A stretch of 64,000 nt of DNA from Sphingobium fluviale (GCF_004122115.1 NZ_SBKP01000001.1:186001-250000), one strand, 5' to 3'; shown: positions 39,054 to 49,459, numbered from the stretch's first letter. Translations and numbers: made by a program. The notes: a model not told the origin generated them from the sequence alone.

Positions 39054-40163
39054 CTATTCGCCATGCCCCTTGGCAAGATACTCGTCAGACTGCATTTCCA
39101 TCAGACGCGAGGCGGTGCGCTCAAACTCAAACGCGCCATCACCTGTGGGATAAAGCGCATCCGGCTCCGCATCCGCGCTGGCGAGCAGCTTGACCTTATA
39201 TTCATAGAGCGCGTCGATCAGCGTGACGAACCGCGCGGCCTCGTTGCGGTTTTCCGGCCCCAGCACCGGGATGCCCACGATGATTACGCTGTGATAATGC
39301 CGCGCGATAGACAGATAATCGCTCGCCCCCCGCGCCTCCGCGCACAGCCGCTTGAACGAGAATACCGCCACGCCTTTCAGTGACTTGGGCACATGGATGC
39401 TCCGCCCGCCGGGGATCGACAGCTCTTCGCTCGGCACATGCGCCTTGTCTTCAGGCGGAAAATCGGTGAGGCGGAAGAACGCATCACGCAGCGCCTGTGT
39501 CGCCGCTTCGCCATTGGGCACCTGCCATAATTTCGCGTTGCCGAGCCGGTCCCGCCGGTAATCGACCGGGCCATTGAGGCTCATCACATCGAGCCGCCCC
39601 TTGATCAGGTCTATGAACGGCAGGAAAAGCTGGCGGTTGAGGCCGTCCTTATAAAGGTCATCCGGCACACGGTTGGAGGTGGTGACGATCGTTACCCGCT
39701 GTTCCATCAGCCCCGCGAACAGGCGTGACATGATCGCCGCATCCGCCATGTTGTTGACGACCATCTCGTCAAAGCACAGCAACCGCGCCTCCTCCGCCAG
39801 CGAGGCGACAACGGGCGGGATCGGATCGCCGCTTTCCGACTTTCGTGCCTCGCGCAGCCGCGCGTGGACATCGAGCATAAACTCATGGAAATGCGCGCGC
39901 CGCTTGCGCTTCACCTGCACACACTCGAAAAACAAATCCATCAGCATGGACTTGCCGCGCCCTACCCCGCCCCACAGGTACAGCCCACGCGGCGGCTCCG
40001 GCACCTTGCGCAAGAGCTTCCAGAGGGTAGACCCGCGCGGCGGCTGCGCCTCAAGGTCGGCCTGCAAGCGTGCAAGCCGCTGGGCCGCTTGCGCCTGATC
40101 GGGGTCGGCGCGCAGTTCGCCCGATGCGATCAACGCATGATAACGGCTGAGAAGGTCGGTCAT
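39054..40163 (-). CDS. zapE: Cell division ATPase ZapE/AFG1-like
   Basis: A 369-residue AAA-type P-loop ATPase. The Walker A is YLWGGVGRGKSMLMD (about residue 63), the Walker B is LLCFDEMVVNNMADA, and the sensor TIVTTSNRVPDDLYKDGL follows. E. coli ZapE acts at the division ring; the mitochondrial homologue AFG1 helps respiratory-complex turnover. It starts 16 bases after sdhB, which fits the respiratory link. The start MTDLLSRYHAL at 40163 is preferred over a basic extension. Confidence 0.92.
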   Translation of the reverse strand: MTDLLSRYHALIASGELRADPDQAQAAQRLARLQADLEAQPPRGSTLWKLLRKVPEPPRGLYLWGGVGRGKSMLMDLFFECVQVKRKRRAHFHEFMLDVHARLREARKSESGDPIPPVVASLAEEARLLCFDEMVVNNMADAAIMSRLFAGLMEQRVTIVTTSNRVPDDLYKDGLNRQLFLPFIDLIKGRLDVMSLNGPVDYRRDRLGNAKLWQVPNGEAATQALRDAFFRLTDFPPEDKAHVPSEELSIPGGRSIHVPKSLKGVAVFSFKRLCAEARGASDYLSIARHYHSVIIVGIPVLGPENRNEAARFVTLIDALYEYKVKLLASADAEPDALYPTGDGAFEFERTASRLMEMQSDEYLAKGHGE

Positions 40164-40179
40164 CGACCCGACACTGCGC

Positions 40180-40962
40180 TCAGATCGCGCGTTCCACCAG
40201 CATCTTCTTGGTCTCGGCAATCGCCTTGGCCGGAGACAGCCCCTTGGGGCAGACATTGGCGCAGTTCATGATCGTGTGACAGCGATAGAGGCGGAACGGG
40301 TCTTCCAGCTCATCCAGACGCTCGCCGGTGAACTCATCGCGGCTGTCCGCCAGCCAGCGATAGGCCTGCAGGAGGATCGCGGGGCCAAGAAACTTGTCCG
40401 AATTCCACCAGTAGCTGGGGCAGCTTGTGGAGCAGCAGGCGCACAGGATGCACTCGTACAACCCGTCGAGCTTCTCGCGATCTTCCGGTGATTGGAGCCG
40501 CTCCTTACCCGAAGGCGTAGTGGAAACCGTTTTCAGCCAAGGTTGGATCGAGGCATATTGCGCATAGAAATGCGTGAAATCCGGCACCAGATCCTTGATC
40601 ACGTCCATATGCGGCAGCGGGGTGATCCGCACCTCGCCCTTGCAATCCTCGATCGCGGTGGTGCAGGCGAGGCCGTTCTTGCCGTTGATATTCATCGAGC
40701 AGGAGCCGCAGATGCCCTCGCGGCACGAGCGGCGGAAGGTGAGCGAGGGGTCCTGCTCGTTCTTCATCTTGATCAGCGCATCGAGCACCATCGGCCCGCA
40801 AGTGTCTAGATCAACCTCAAACGTGTCATAGCGCGGGTTCTCACCCGAATCGGGATCATAGCGATAGACCTTGAACGCCTTCACATTGGCCGCGCCATCA
40901 GCTTTATGGACCTTGCCCTTGCCATTGATCTTGCTGTTCTTCGGAAGCGTGAAAGTCGCCAT
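40180..40962 (-). CDS. sdhB: Succinate dehydrogenase iron-sulfur subunit
   Basis: A 260-residue subunit of complex II. All three clusters are present: [2Fe-2S] in [16 protein letters not shown] with a later Cys, [4Fe-4S] in [16 protein letters not shown], and [3Fe-4S] in [15 protein letters not shown]. It moves electrons from SdhA to ubiquinone. Normally it is preceded by sdhC, sdhD and sdhA; here the upstream side is a divergent glycosyltransferase-like gene, so the other subunits lie elsewhere. Confidence 0.97.
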   Translation of the reverse strand: MATFTLPKNSKINGKGKVHKADGAANVKAFKVYRYDPDSGENPRYDTFEVDLDTCGPMVLDALIKMKNEQDPSLTFRRSCREGICGSCSMNINGKNGLACTTAIEDCKGEVRITPLPHMDVIKDLVPDFTHFYAQYASIQPWLKTVSTTPSGKERLQSPEDREKLDGLYECILCACCSTSCPSYWWNSDKFLGPAILLQAYRWLADSRDEFTGERLDELEDPFRLYRCHTIMNCANVCPKGLSPAKAIAETKKMLVERAI

Positions 40963-41158
40963 GCCTAAAATTCCCTAGCCGTTGGCTGCCTGCTAGCGCC
41001 TTGATCCGCCGACTTCAATAGCCATCCGCACTAAAGACCTGACGAACCCATGCCCATACAGGCAGGTTATGGAAATTTCTTGACCGACGAAATCTGTTTC
41101 GCAGCAGGCCCAACCTGCTTATAGAGCGCCGGTCTTCACCACTTGAGCTGGCTCAAAC

Positions 41159-41938
41159 ATGTACGCCATCCATGTTTTCATAATCTCATGGCAGGGCCAG
41201 CACGAAAAGGCTGCGGCCATTGCCAAATCTTTAGGCGAGGCCCCAAACAGGCTGTCCATCGTCTATTCTGATCCTGATACGCAGCCGGCATGCCTGAATG
41301 AGTATAGCACTATCCGTCGCGATAATCGGCTCTTCTGGGCGGACAAGTTTCAGGCCTGCCTGGAACATTGCGCGGATGATGAGATCATGCTCGTTATCCA
41401 TGCGGACTGCCGGTGCGACGACTGGCCAGGCGTAATCCAGCGCTGCAGGGAAGGCTTTTCGCGCTTTGCCGAACTGGGTATATGGGCGCCGAAACTTACC
41501 GGAACGCCATGGCGACTGCAACGCACCCGCATACGCCGCATATCCGGCACCGCGTATAGCGTTGTCGCGCAAACAGACGGCCTGGTCTTCGCCCTCAGCC
41601 CTACATTATACCCGCGCATGAAGCAGGCCGATTATACAGACAACCTCTATGGCCTTGGCATAGACTGGCTGTTCCTCTGCGCCGCCTATGCCGGTGGAAT
41701 GACCGCCATCACCGATGAAGCCATCACTGTGCATCACCCGATAACGCGCGGATATTCAACACAAGAGGCGCGCGCGCAAAAGAGGGCATTTCTGAAACAG
41801 ATGAGCGACGAAGAACAGCGGACATGTCGGCGTTTGAAAGCTCATATGCGCCCAAGGAAAATTTTCAGCAAAATAATGTATTGGCTGGAATGTAATTTTC
41901 CTAATTTTCTGAAGCAACAGAATTTCGGCGCTTTTTAA
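41159..41938 (+). CDS. Glycosyltransferase-like protein, unknown substrate
   Basis: A 259-residue soluble protein with the features of a nucleotide-sugar transferase fold: VFIISWQGQHEKAAAIAKSL at the start, a CADDEIMLVIHADCRCDDWPG segment in which DCRCDD could bind metal, and a later DNLYGLGIDWLFLCAAYAGG. No exact family is recognised. GC is lower than in neighbours. Its 3' end overlaps the convergent glycosyltransferase gene by 38 bases, so the pair was probably acquired or evolved together. Confidence 0.72.
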   Translation: MYAIHVFIISWQGQHEKAAAIAKSLGEAPNRLSIVYSDPDTQPACLNEYSTIRRDNRLFWADKFQACLEHCADDEIMLVIHADCRCDDWPGVIQRCREGFSRFAELGIWAPKLTGTPWRLQRTRIRRISGTAYSVVAQTDGLVFALSPTLYPRMKQADYTDNLYGLGIDWLFLCAAYAGGMTAITDEAITVHHPITRGYSTQEARAQKRAFLKQMSDEEQRTCRRLKAHMRPRKIFSKIMYWLECNFPNFLKQQNFGAF

Positions 41939-44054
41939 GATCAGAAAAAAGGATTTCTACCTGATCCTTCACCGTGTCATATGAATAATTATTTTTGGCG
42001 TATTCATACAATTCGGTAGACATTCTACTTAATGCATCAACATCATAATACACTCTCACCAAAGCCATAGCATAATCAGTTGCGTTCATGCTATTCACGC
42101 AAAGCACGCTTCTGGATTTGATATCGACACCTTCATATGCAATCCTTGATCCTAGAACAGGGACTCCATAACCGAAGCTCGTTGCCAGCTTCCCCTTCAG
42201 ACCCGCTCCGTAACGCAGCGGCGCCATACTAAGCCTGACATTTCGGAAGGCATCCTCAGCATTCTCTATATAGCCATGGACGACTATATCATCTGCCTCG
42301 AACTCCATGAACTCTTTAGGCATGTCTGCGCCATAAATGTTGAGCACTATCGGAGGAAGACCTTTGGCATCTAGCAATTTTCTCAGCTCTGGCCATATTT
42401 CATGTACCATGAAATTTACCGCATCAACATTTGGCAAATGATTATATCCACCTATAAATGATACGCCATTTCTATCTGAAAAATTTACACCTTCCAATAT
42501 ATCAAATTTCCTAATCAATGGTATCGTACTTACATTCTTCTTTCTAAGAACATTAAGAATACTCTTCTCTTTTTTACTCAGTACTATCGTACAATCAACA
42601 GAATCTATTATCTTCATTTCTGAATAAAATGAAGATTTAGCTTTTTCATACAATAGATCATTATTCTCAATTTTATACCTACGCAAATCCCTCAAAAAAT
42701 GGAGATCCACTGTGTAAAATATCAAAATAGAATTTTTACAGTATTTCTTTACATAATCTATTGCTCTTTTGGCATATTTTTTTCTACATAATATCACATA
42801 TTCAAATATGTCGCCAGTCTTCTTTAGATACTGATCAACACTGCTATAATAAGGGTAATATATACAATTAACGCCAATCCTTTGTAGATTCTTTACATAA
42901 TTTTTATCATTATAGAAATTGTCGCTAGGTATAAAATGAACCCTGAAATTCAAATCAATTAATATCTTGATTAAATTATACATATCAATCGATCCCGAAT
43001 CCCTGTCTGGGGTAGGTGTAACGGAATCAATTATAAGAATATTTCCTCTAACCTGCCTGTCCGATGCCTTCAGAGGGTTCTTTCCGTACTTATGGTGTAA
43101 ACTGAGTTCATTTTTCCATTTCTCTACAAAGATTTCACGGTTGATGACCTGATATCGCTTAGCACCCTTCTTGGGGTCACGGCCGGAAGAAGCTCCTTCA
43201 TAGTGAATAAGTTGCGAAGTAGGCTGATATACCACTCTATACCCCGCCTTGCGCACCGACATGGCGAGATCAGTGTCTTCGTAGTATGAGTGCTGATAGC
43301 GTGAATCAAAGCGACCCAGCGCTTCAAACAAAGTGCGCGAGATCATCAACGACGCTCCCGTGACGTAATCGACATCCCTCATAAAGTTGGCAGACGGATG
43401 GCTCGGATCTTTCTTGCGCATCCAGTTCCACGCACTTCCATTTGACCAGACGATGCCTCCAGCCTCTTGCAATCGCTTATCCGGATACACCAGCTTTGAA
43501 CCAACCAGTCCTATATTGGATGAACCCTCAAATGTTTTAGCAAGCTCAGACAACCAATCCTTATCCAATACAGTATCATTATTTAGAAAAACTATATATT
43601 CACCTCTAGAAAACTCCGACGCCTTGTTACAAGATCTTATAAATCCTAAATTCTTTTCATTTTTTATATATTTAATTCCTGGAATTTTATCGAGAATTTC
43701 ATCAGACTCGTCGGATGAACCATCACTTATTATTATAATCTCACATTTTTCTATAAGATTTATTTTAGTTAAGCTTTTTAAGCATTTTAAAGTTAGGTGA
43801 ATATTATTGTAAACAGGTATGACTATAGAGTAAACAGGACTTTCCTGTATAAGAAATTTTATTTTATCTGAATTTTCTTTAATATATTTTTTCTTATATT
43901 TTTGAAAAATAAAATTCGGTATTTTTATTTTTATAATATAAAATCTTAGTATATCCCTATCAATATATGCTTTTTTCGCATAGAATGATGTTGAAAATAT
44001 TTTCAGTATGCTTTTTTTGATTTTTTTTATCTTTTTCTTACTAATTATTTTCAT
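41901..44054 (-). CDS. Two-domain glycosyltransferase (GT2 plus GT4-like), AT-rich
   Basis: A 717-residue protein. Residues 75-300 are a GT2 domain (YSIVIPVYNNIHLTLKCL, IIISDGSSDESDEIL, and a metal-site region FLNNDTVLDKDWL). The C-terminal part is GT4-like (SFIGGYNHLPNVDAVNF, APLRYGAGLKGKLATSFGYG). The first 70 residues are Lys/Ile-rich and mostly without function. Such proteins build surface polysaccharide or glycosylate flagellin. Base composition is mosaic: 11 of 60 bases are G or C at 43921-43980, against 37 of 60 at 42181-42240. This is very unlike neighbouring genes and suggests horizontal origin. Confidence 0.85.
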   Translation of the reverse strand: MKIISKKKIKKIKKSILKIFSTSFYAKKAYIDRDILRFYIIKIKIPNFIFQKYKKKYIKENSDKIKFLIQESPVYSIVIPVYNNIHLTLKCLKSLTKINLIEKCEIIIISDGSSDESDEILDKIPGIKYIKNEKNLGFIRSCNKASEFSRGEYIVFLNNDTVLDKDWLSELAKTFEGSSNIGLVGSKLVYPDKRLQEAGGIVWSNGSAWNWMRKKDPSHPSANFMRDVDYVTGASLMISRTLFEALGRFDSRYQHSYYEDTDLAMSVRKAGYRVVYQPTSQLIHYEGASSGRDPKKGAKRYQVINREIFVEKWKNELSLHHKYGKNPLKASDRQVRGNILIIDSVTPTPDRDSGSIDMYNLIKILIDLNFRVHFIPSDNFYNDKNYVKNLQRIGVNCIYYPYYSSVDQYLKKTGDIFEYVILCRKKYAKRAIDYVKKYCKNSILIFYTVDLHFLRDLRRYKIENNDLLYEKAKSSFYSEMKIIDSVDCTIVLSKKEKSILNVLRKKNVSTIPLIRKFDILEGVNFSDRNGVSFIGGYNHLPNVDAVNFMVHEIWPELRKLLDAKGLPPIVLNIYGADMPKEFMEFEADDIVVHGYIENAEDAFRNVRLSMAPLRYGAGLKGKLATSFGYGVPVLGSRIAYEGVDIKSRSVLCVNSMNATDYAMALVRVYYDVDALSRMSTELYEYAKNNYSYDTVKDQVEILFSDLKKRRNSVASEN

Positions 44055-44147
44055 TCGAAATTCCCTATCCGCCCCGCTGAGTACGGATCGAAGTGTTAAT
44101 CCCTATTTCTTCTGGCCCATTGCAGCACAACAGTTCTGTTTTCAAGC

Positions 44148-45266
44148 CTACCCAGCCATAAGCGCCGCGTCGCGCAGGCCGCGCCAGATATGCACGGCCT
44201 GGACGCTTTCGCGCACATCATGCACCCGCAGCATCTGCGCCCCCTGCTCCACGCCGCGCACAGCCAGCGCCAGCGAGCCACCCAGCCGCGCATCCGCCGG
44301 CGCCTCGTTCGACAGCGCGCCGATCATGCGCTTGCGGCTCGCGCCCAGCAAGACGGGCACGCCCAGCCCCTGAAACAGCGCCAGCCGGTTCATGATCGCC
44401 AGATTGTCGGCCAGTGACTTGCCAAAGCCCAGCCCCGGATCGACGATGATGCGGTCCCTCGCGATACCCGCAGCCTCGCACGCGGCGATGCGCCCCTCCA
44501 AAGCGTCATACACATCGAGCAGCGCATCCTGATAAACCCCGCCTTCGTGCGGATCGTCCCCACAGGATGGGCTGTGCATAAGCACGACCGGGCAGGCCGC
44601 CCGCGCGACCACTTCCACGCTGCGCGGATCATGCGCGAGGGCCGACACATCGTTGACGAGGCCCGCCCCCGCCGCCAGTGCCGCCTCCATCACGGCGGCC
44701 TTGCGCGTGTCGATACTGACGGGCACGCCGCTTGCCGCCAGCCGCTCTATCACCGGCACGACACGGGCGATCTCGTCGCCCTCCCACACCTTGTCCGCGC
44801 GCGGGCGGGTCGATTCCCCCCCCACGTCGATGATGGCCGCGCCAGCCGCCGCCATTGCGAAGCCCGCATCCGCCGCTGCCTGCGGATCGCCCAGATTCTT
44901 ACCGCCGTCAGAGAAGCTGTCTGGCGTCATGTTCAATATGCCCATCACCTGCGGCACATCGAAGCGGATCATGCGGTCCTTCAGTGCAACAGGCGGTCGG
45001 ATCGCACCGATATTACGCACAAGCTGCGCCACCCGCTCTGCCAGCGGCGCGATCAGATGCGCGCACCAGTCATCGAACTCCGCGACGGAGACACGGTGAC
45101 GCTGGATCACCCCGCCAGAGCGCGCTGTCACTTCATACCCTTGAAACCAGATCAACCCTCCGCCCATGCGCGCCGTCTGCCCATCCAGCCCTACCGGACT
45201 TTCAGCAAACCAGATCGGGCGGAGATAGAGCTGCGTGCCGGCGGTGAGTAGCGAAGGATCAATCAT
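44148..45266 (-). CDS. folP: Dihydropteroate synthase
   Basis: A 372-residue folate enzyme that joins p-aminobenzoate to the pterin diphosphate, the target of sulfonamides. The core has MGILNMTPDSFSDGG, DVGGESTRPRA and DPGLGFGKSLADNL. About 110 residues precede the usual domain start (LYLRPIWFAESPVGLDG onward); this extension is uncommon in enterobacteria, so the protein is longer than the 280-residue E. coli form. The start at 45266 is not backed by a clear ribosome site, and GTG at 45287 is possible. Confidence 0.93.
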   Translation of the reverse strand: MIDPSLLTAGTQLYLRPIWFAESPVGLDGQTARMGGGLIWFQGYEVTARSGGVIQRHRVSVAEFDDWCAHLIAPLAERVAQLVRNIGAIRPPVALKDRMIRFDVPQVMGILNMTPDSFSDGGKNLGDPQAAADAGFAMAAAGAAIIDVGGESTRPRADKVWEGDEIARVVPVIERLAASGVPVSIDTRKAAVMEAALAAGAGLVNDVSALAHDPRSVEVVARAACPVVLMHSPSCGDDPHEGGVYQDALLDVYDALEGRIAACEAAGIARDRIIVDPGLGFGKSLADNLAIMNRLALFQGLGVPVLLGASRKRMIGALSNEAPADARLGGSLALAVRGVEQGAQMLRVHDVRESVQAVHIWRGLRDAALMAG

Positions 45267-45340
45267 GTCGGCGTTATGGATCGGCACGCGGCACAGCGCA
45301 AGCTGGCTGACGCGCCTGCCCCGCCTTGTTCCCGGAACCG

Positions 45341-45955
45341 TCAGCCCGGCTGATCTGCGCGAGCGGCGCCGTTGCCGTCCAGATTCTGAGCCACAAATTC
45401 CCAGTTGATCGCGCTTTTCAGCACTGCTTCGATGTAATCTGGCCGCGCGTTACGATAGTCGATGTAATAAGCGTGTTCCCACACATCGAGAAGGAAGATC
45501 GGCTTTACAGCGTCATAGGCGACCGGCGTATCGGCATCATGATAGGATGATACTTCCAACGCACCGTCATATAGGGTGAGCGCGGCCCAGCCGGATGCGA
45601 AATGACCGACCGCCTCTGCCTTCAGCGCATCGAGCAGAGCGTCGGTCGAGCCAAAGCCCTCATCGATCAGCTTTTGCAAGTCCGCACTGGGCTGAGTGGG
45701 CTTCGGGCTGAGGCATTGCCAGTAAAAACTGTGGTTCCATATCTGCCCCACCTGATTGAACAGTGTGCCAGACGACGAGCGGATCAGCTCTATCAGCGAT
45801 TTGCCCTGCTGCGCCGGATCCGCAGCGATCAGCTCATTCGCCTTTGTCACATAGGCTTTATGATGTTTGCCATGATGATAGTCGAATGTCTCCGGGGACA
45901 GGAGTTCGCCAAAGGCGTCTTTGGGATAGGGCAGATCTGGGAGCGTGAAAGGCAT
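45341..45955 (-). CDS. sodB: Fe/Mn superoxide dismutase, cytosolic
   Basis: A 204-residue enzyme without signal peptide. Metal ligands are in FDYHHGKHHKAYV, QIWNHSFYWQCL and FLLDVWEHAYYIDYRN, the standard set. The residue pattern around the active site fits the iron-type enzyme of proteobacteria. It removes superoxide in the cytoplasm. The start MPFTLPDLPY at 45955 is chosen by homology over a 32-codon extension. Confidence 0.96.
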   Translation of the reverse strand: MPFTLPDLPYPKDAFGELLSPETFDYHHGKHHKAYVTKANELIAADPAQQGKSLIELIRSSSGTLFNQVGQIWNHSFYWQCLSPKPTQPSADLQKLIDEGFGSTDALLDALKAEAVGHFASGWAALTLYDGALEVSSYHDADTPVAYDAVKPIFLLDVWEHAYYIDYRNARPDYIEAVLKSAINWEFVAQNLDGNGAARADQPG

Positions 45956-46183
45956 AACATAGTCCTGATTCCTGGGGCTAAGGCAAATGTGCGCAAGGCA
46001 ATAACGCCTGCGCAACGCGAAGGGTCCGCCATTGCCCCTCCCCTTTGGCATCGAACGACAAACGCCAGCTCCCGCACGACGAAATACATTAAGGGTGTGA
46101 CAATGGGTTCATCTTGGAATAAACCCTGCCCACGGCGGCGCTGGAGGCCGCGGTAAATTCAAAATCATAGCATGGGGGAAGCC

Positions 46184-46747
46184 ATGACCAAGTTTTTCGG
46201 AAATCTTCATATGGTGCTGGTCGTCGGCCTGCTGCTGGCGATCGCGGTGATGTTTGGCGCGCATGCGGACATGGTGACGGTAAGCGCGGTGTTCCGCTGG
46301 TTGCATCTCTTCTTCGGAATCGTCTGGATCGGCCTGCTCTATTATTTCAACTTCGTGCAGATACCCACCATGCCGAAAATCCCGGCAGAACTGAAGCCTG
46401 CGGTAGGCAAGCACATTGCGCCTTCCGCGCTATTCTTCTTCCGCTGGGGCGCGGCTTTCACAGTGCTGACCGGCCTCGTCGTCGCCCATCTCTCTGGCTA
46501 TCTGCACCAGGCGCTGGCACTGCAAGAGCCGTTCCGCCTGATTGGCATCGGCATGTGGCTGGCGCTCATCATGGCGTTCAATGTCTGGTTCGTGATCTGG
46601 CCGGCGCAGAAGAAGGCGCTGGGCATTGTTGCCGCTGACGATGCCACCAAGGCTGCGGCAGCAACCCGCGCGATGATATTCTCTCGCACCAACACGCTGC
46701 TGTCGCTCGCGATGCTCTATGCCATGGTCAACGCCAATCACGGCTAA
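46184..46747 (+). CDS. puuD: PuuD-type membrane protein (urate hydroxylase N-domain family)
   Basis: A 187-residue protein with four to five hydrophobic segments and conserved membrane histidines (RWLHLFFGIVWIGLLYYF). It matches the membrane domain of PuuD, a cytochrome-c-linked urate oxidase. The short form lacks the cytochrome domain, and no other urate genes are nearby, so urate activity is doubtful here. The ATG at 46184 has GGGGGA upstream; an ATG at 46172 overlaps that site. Confidence 0.78.
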   Translation: MTKFFGNLHMVLVVGLLLAIAVMFGAHADMVTVSAVFRWLHLFFGIVWIGLLYYFNFVQIPTMPKIPAELKPAVGKHIAPSALFFFRWGAAFTVLTGLVVAHLSGYLHQALALQEPFRLIGIGMWLALIMAFNVWFVIWPAQKKALGIVAADDATKAAAATRAMIFSRTNTLLSLAMLYAMVNANHG

Positions 46748-46767
46748 GCCGGGCTGACAGATCTATC

Positions 46768-46814
46768 AAAAAAACGGGGAGAAGGCGGCAGATGCTTCCT
46801 TCTCCCCGTTTTCA
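46768..46814 (+). terminator. Rho-independent terminator after puuD
   Basis: AAAACGGGGAGAAGG pairs with CTTCTCCCCGTTTT, followed by T residues, 20 bases after the puuD stop. Confidence 0.85.
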
Positions 46815-46830
46815 TATTATAGCCGCACGC

Positions 46831-47235
46831 ATGACCGACCTTTCCGACATATACGAGGAATATGAATTCCTCGACGCTGACGACCGCTATCGCTTGCTGA
46901 TCGAGCTGGGCCGTGCGCTTGAAGCCATGCCTGATGCGCTCAAGACCGACGCGACTTTGGTGCGCGGATGCTCTGCTGCTGTCTGGGTTTACCCACAGCG
47001 CACAGACGAAAACCGGCTGCATTTTCTAGCAGACAGCAATGCCGCCATCACCAAGGGCATCATCGCGCTCGTGCTAAAAACGGTGCAGAACAAGACAGCG
47101 GCAGAAGTGGCAGCCACCGACATTGAAGGCGCGCTCGCACCTTTCGATCTCAAGAACCAGCTCTCCTCCAACAGGACTCAGGGCATCCCCAACATGATCG
47201 CGCTGATCCGCGAAACCGCCGCGCGGTATGACTGA
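46831..47235 (+). CDS. SufE-family sulfur acceptor
   Basis: A 134-residue protein of the SufE/CsdE type. The active cysteine is in LVRGCSAAVWVYP, which takes persulfide from a cysteine desulfurase (SufS) for iron-sulfur cluster assembly. The start MTDLSDIYEEYEFLD matches the family and lies 17 bases after the terminator. No suf operon genes are adjacent. Confidence 0.9.
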   Translation: MTDLSDIYEEYEFLDADDRYRLLIELGRALEAMPDALKTDATLVRGCSAAVWVYPQRTDENRLHFLADSNAAITKGIIALVLKTVQNKTAAEVAATDIEGALAPFDLKNQLSSNRTQGIPNMIALIRETAARYD

Positions 47236-47275
47236 GGGGGTGACGCAGAGCGTATCGCGCCCCATATAGCGGCGT

Positions 47276-48277
47276 ATGACCAAACTCTCCCTTCTCGATC
47301 TTGTCCCCGTCACCGAGGGCGGCACTGTGCGCGAGGCGCTGATCCGTGCCGCAGACCTGGCCCGGCACGCCGAGGCGCTGGGGTATCACCGATACTGGAC
47401 AGCCGAGCATCATGGCATGCCCGGCATCGCGTCCGCCGCCACCTCTGTCGTACTCGCCCATATCGGCGCGGCGACCAAGACCATCCGCATCGGCGCGGGC
47501 GGCATCATGCTGCCCAATCATGCGCCGCTTCCCATTGCCGAGCAATTCGGCACGCTGGAGGCGCTTTTCCCCGGCCGGGTCGATTTGGGGCTAGGCCGCG
47601 CGCCCGGCTCTGACCAACGCGTCGCGCAGGCGATGCGCCGCAATCTCATGAGTGGCGCGGAGAGCTTCCCGCAGGATGTGATGGAGCTGCAAGCCTATTT
47701 CGCAGGGGACGCGCGGCTGGGCTTCACGGCGACACCGGGCGATGGCGCGGATGTGCCGATCTGGATCCTGGGTTCAAGCCTCTATGGCGCTCAGCTCGCC
47801 GCCCATCTGGGCTTGCCCTATGCCTTTGCCTCGCACTTCGCGCCGGACATGCTCGACGAAGCGCTGCACATCTATCGGCGTGATTTCAAACCGTCAGCGC
47901 AGTTGCAACAGCCCTATACGATGGCCGGGTTCAATATCTTCGCCGCCGATACAGCGGAAGAAGCGGAACTGATCGCCACGTCGATGATGCAGACCGTAGT
48001 CGCGCTGCGCACTGGCCAGCCGGGGCAGCTCAAGCCACCTATAGCGGGATATCGCGATACATTGCCGCCAATGGCGCAATCGATGCTGGCCAATTTCTTC
48101 GCGGCATCGAGCATCGGGACGCAAGCGGACGTGGAACGCGATCTTGCCGCTTTCATCCGCCGCACCCGCGTGGATGAGGTCATTGTCAGCGGGCATATAT
48201 ATGATCCCTCAGTGCGCAAACACTCGCTAGAGATCGGCATGGCGGCGATGAAAGCTATCGCGGCGGTTACGGCTTGA
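47276..48277 (+). CDS. LLM-class flavin-dependent oxidoreductase
   Basis: A 333-residue luciferase-like monooxygenase. Family features: [53 protein letters not shown] and [13 protein letters not shown]. It binds reduced FMN (or F420) and oxidises an unknown small substrate; the best match is the YhbW/MsnO8 type. Its last 11 bases overlap the convergent J-domain gene. Confidence 0.9.
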   Translation: MTKLSLLDLVPVTEGGTVREALIRAADLARHAEALGYHRYWTAEHHGMPGIASAATSVVLAHIGAATKTIRIGAGGIMLPNHAPLPIAEQFGTLEALFPGRVDLGLGRAPGSDQRVAQAMRRNLMSGAESFPQDVMELQAYFAGDARLGFTATPGDGADVPIWILGSSLYGAQLAAHLGLPYAFASHFAPDMLDEALHIYRRDFKPSAQLQQPYTMAGFNIFAADTAEEAELIATSMMQTVVALRTGQPGQLKPPIAGYRDTLPPMAQSMLANFFAASSIGTQADVERDLAAFIRRTRVDEVIVSGHIYDPSVRKHSLEIGMAAMKAIAAVTA

Positions 48278-48800
48278 AGGTGCGGCGCTCCTCGGCGGTG
48301 CGCAGCACATCATAGGCCGCCTGTATCGCCTGAAACTTGAGCGCGGCGTCCTTGTCATTGGGCTTCACATCGGGGTGATTGGCCTTCGCCAGCCGTCTCC
48401 AGCTCTTGCGGACGGCCTCGAAGTCCGCGTCCACTTCCAGCTCCAGTATCTCCAGCGCGCGCATCTCGTCACGGCTTCTCGATCCGTCGCCCGCTGCGCC
48501 CCAGCCATAGAAGGCGCCGCCGGAAAAGCCGCCCGCGTCGCGCCGCTCATCATGCTCGCGCCTTGCCCGCTCTTCCTCGTCCAACCCCTGAAAATAGTCC
48601 CAGCCGCGGTTATATTCGGCGGCATGAGCCTGGCAGAAATACCAGCGCTCCTTGCTGTTGGGCGATTTGGGCGCAGGGCAATCTCCCCGCTCCTCGCAGC
48701 CATGCCGATCACACAGGCGCACCTGGCTCGCCGCGCGATCCGCGCCATATCCGCCCCAGCGGGGAAAGCCCCAATCGTTTCTGCGTCCTGCTCGTGCCAT
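48267..48800 (-). CDS. J-domain protein
   Basis: A 177-residue protein with a C-terminal J domain: the HPD tripeptide is in [15 protein letters not shown], and helix IV ends [12 protein letters not shown]. The N-terminal part has three or four cysteines ([21 protein letters not shown]) that could hold a metal. A J domain stimulates DnaK ATP hydrolysis; the N-terminal domain is likely the client or location module. Homologues are annotated as DnaJ-domain chaperones in sphingomonads. Start at 48800 with a weak ribosome site. Confidence 0.87.
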   Translation of the reverse strand: MARAGRRNDWGFPRWGGYGADRAASQVRLCDRHGCEERGDCPAPKSPNSKERWYFCQAHAAEYNRGWDYFQGLDEEERARREHDERRDAGGFSGGAFYGWGAAGDGSRSRDEMRALEILELEVDADFEAVRKSWRRLAKANHPDVKPNDKDAALKFQAIQAAYDVLRTAEERRTFKP

Positions 48801-48906
48801 AAGCCGTGCAGTGTAGCCGCCGAACATTGCGGAAGGAAGACGCAAGGACGACACAGGGCAGATTTTTCTCGTCGCCTTTTGCGCCACCCTTTGCTAGGGC
48901 GGGCGG

Positions 48907-49328
48907 GCCAGAGGGTCGGGCGGCCGCGGCGGGGGCAACCCCGGCGAGGAAAGTCCGGGCTCCACGAAACAACGGTGCCGGATAACGTCCGGCGGGGGCG
49001 ACCCCAGGGACAGTGCAACAGAGAGCAGGTCGCGTCAGCCGCAAGGCTTAAGGCTTCGGCCGCGCGAAGGTGAAAGGGTGCGGTAAGAGCGCACCGCGCC
49101 CCCGGCAACGGCGGGCGGCACGGTAAACCCCACCGGGAGCAAGACCGAATAGGGACGGCGCGCTTGCCCGCAAGGGCCAAGCAGGGTGTTTCGCCCCAGA
49201 TCGTCCGGGTTGGTTGCTTGAGGGGCGGAGCAATCCGCCTCCTAGAGGAATGGCCGCCCATCCGCCCGAACGTCCCTCACGGGAAACGGCGGCGCGGTGG
49301 ACAAAACCCGGCTTATAGACCCTCTGGC
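48907..49328 (+). ncRNA. rnpB: RNase P RNA, class A
   Basis: The ends pair (GCCAGAGGGTC at 48907-48917 with GACCCTCTGGC at 49318-49328). Universally conserved segments occur in order: GAGGAAAGTCCGGGCT, ACAGTGCAACAGAGAGCA, GGTAAACCCCACCGGGAGCA, GAATAGGG, AGAGGAATGGCCGCC and ACAAAACCCGGCTTATAGA. It is the catalytic RNA that trims the 5' end of tRNA precursors. The length of about 420 bases is normal. A T-rich run follows. Confidence 0.96.
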
Positions 49329-49459
49329 GCTTTTATTCTCAAGAAAAACAGTCCCATACTGAAACAATTGTGGAGCGCCTTCATTTCAGTGTGAATTTTA
49401 CTTGTCAGGCCGCGTATGTTTTGTGATGAGCCGCGTGTAATACTTCTCTGGGGGACAGC

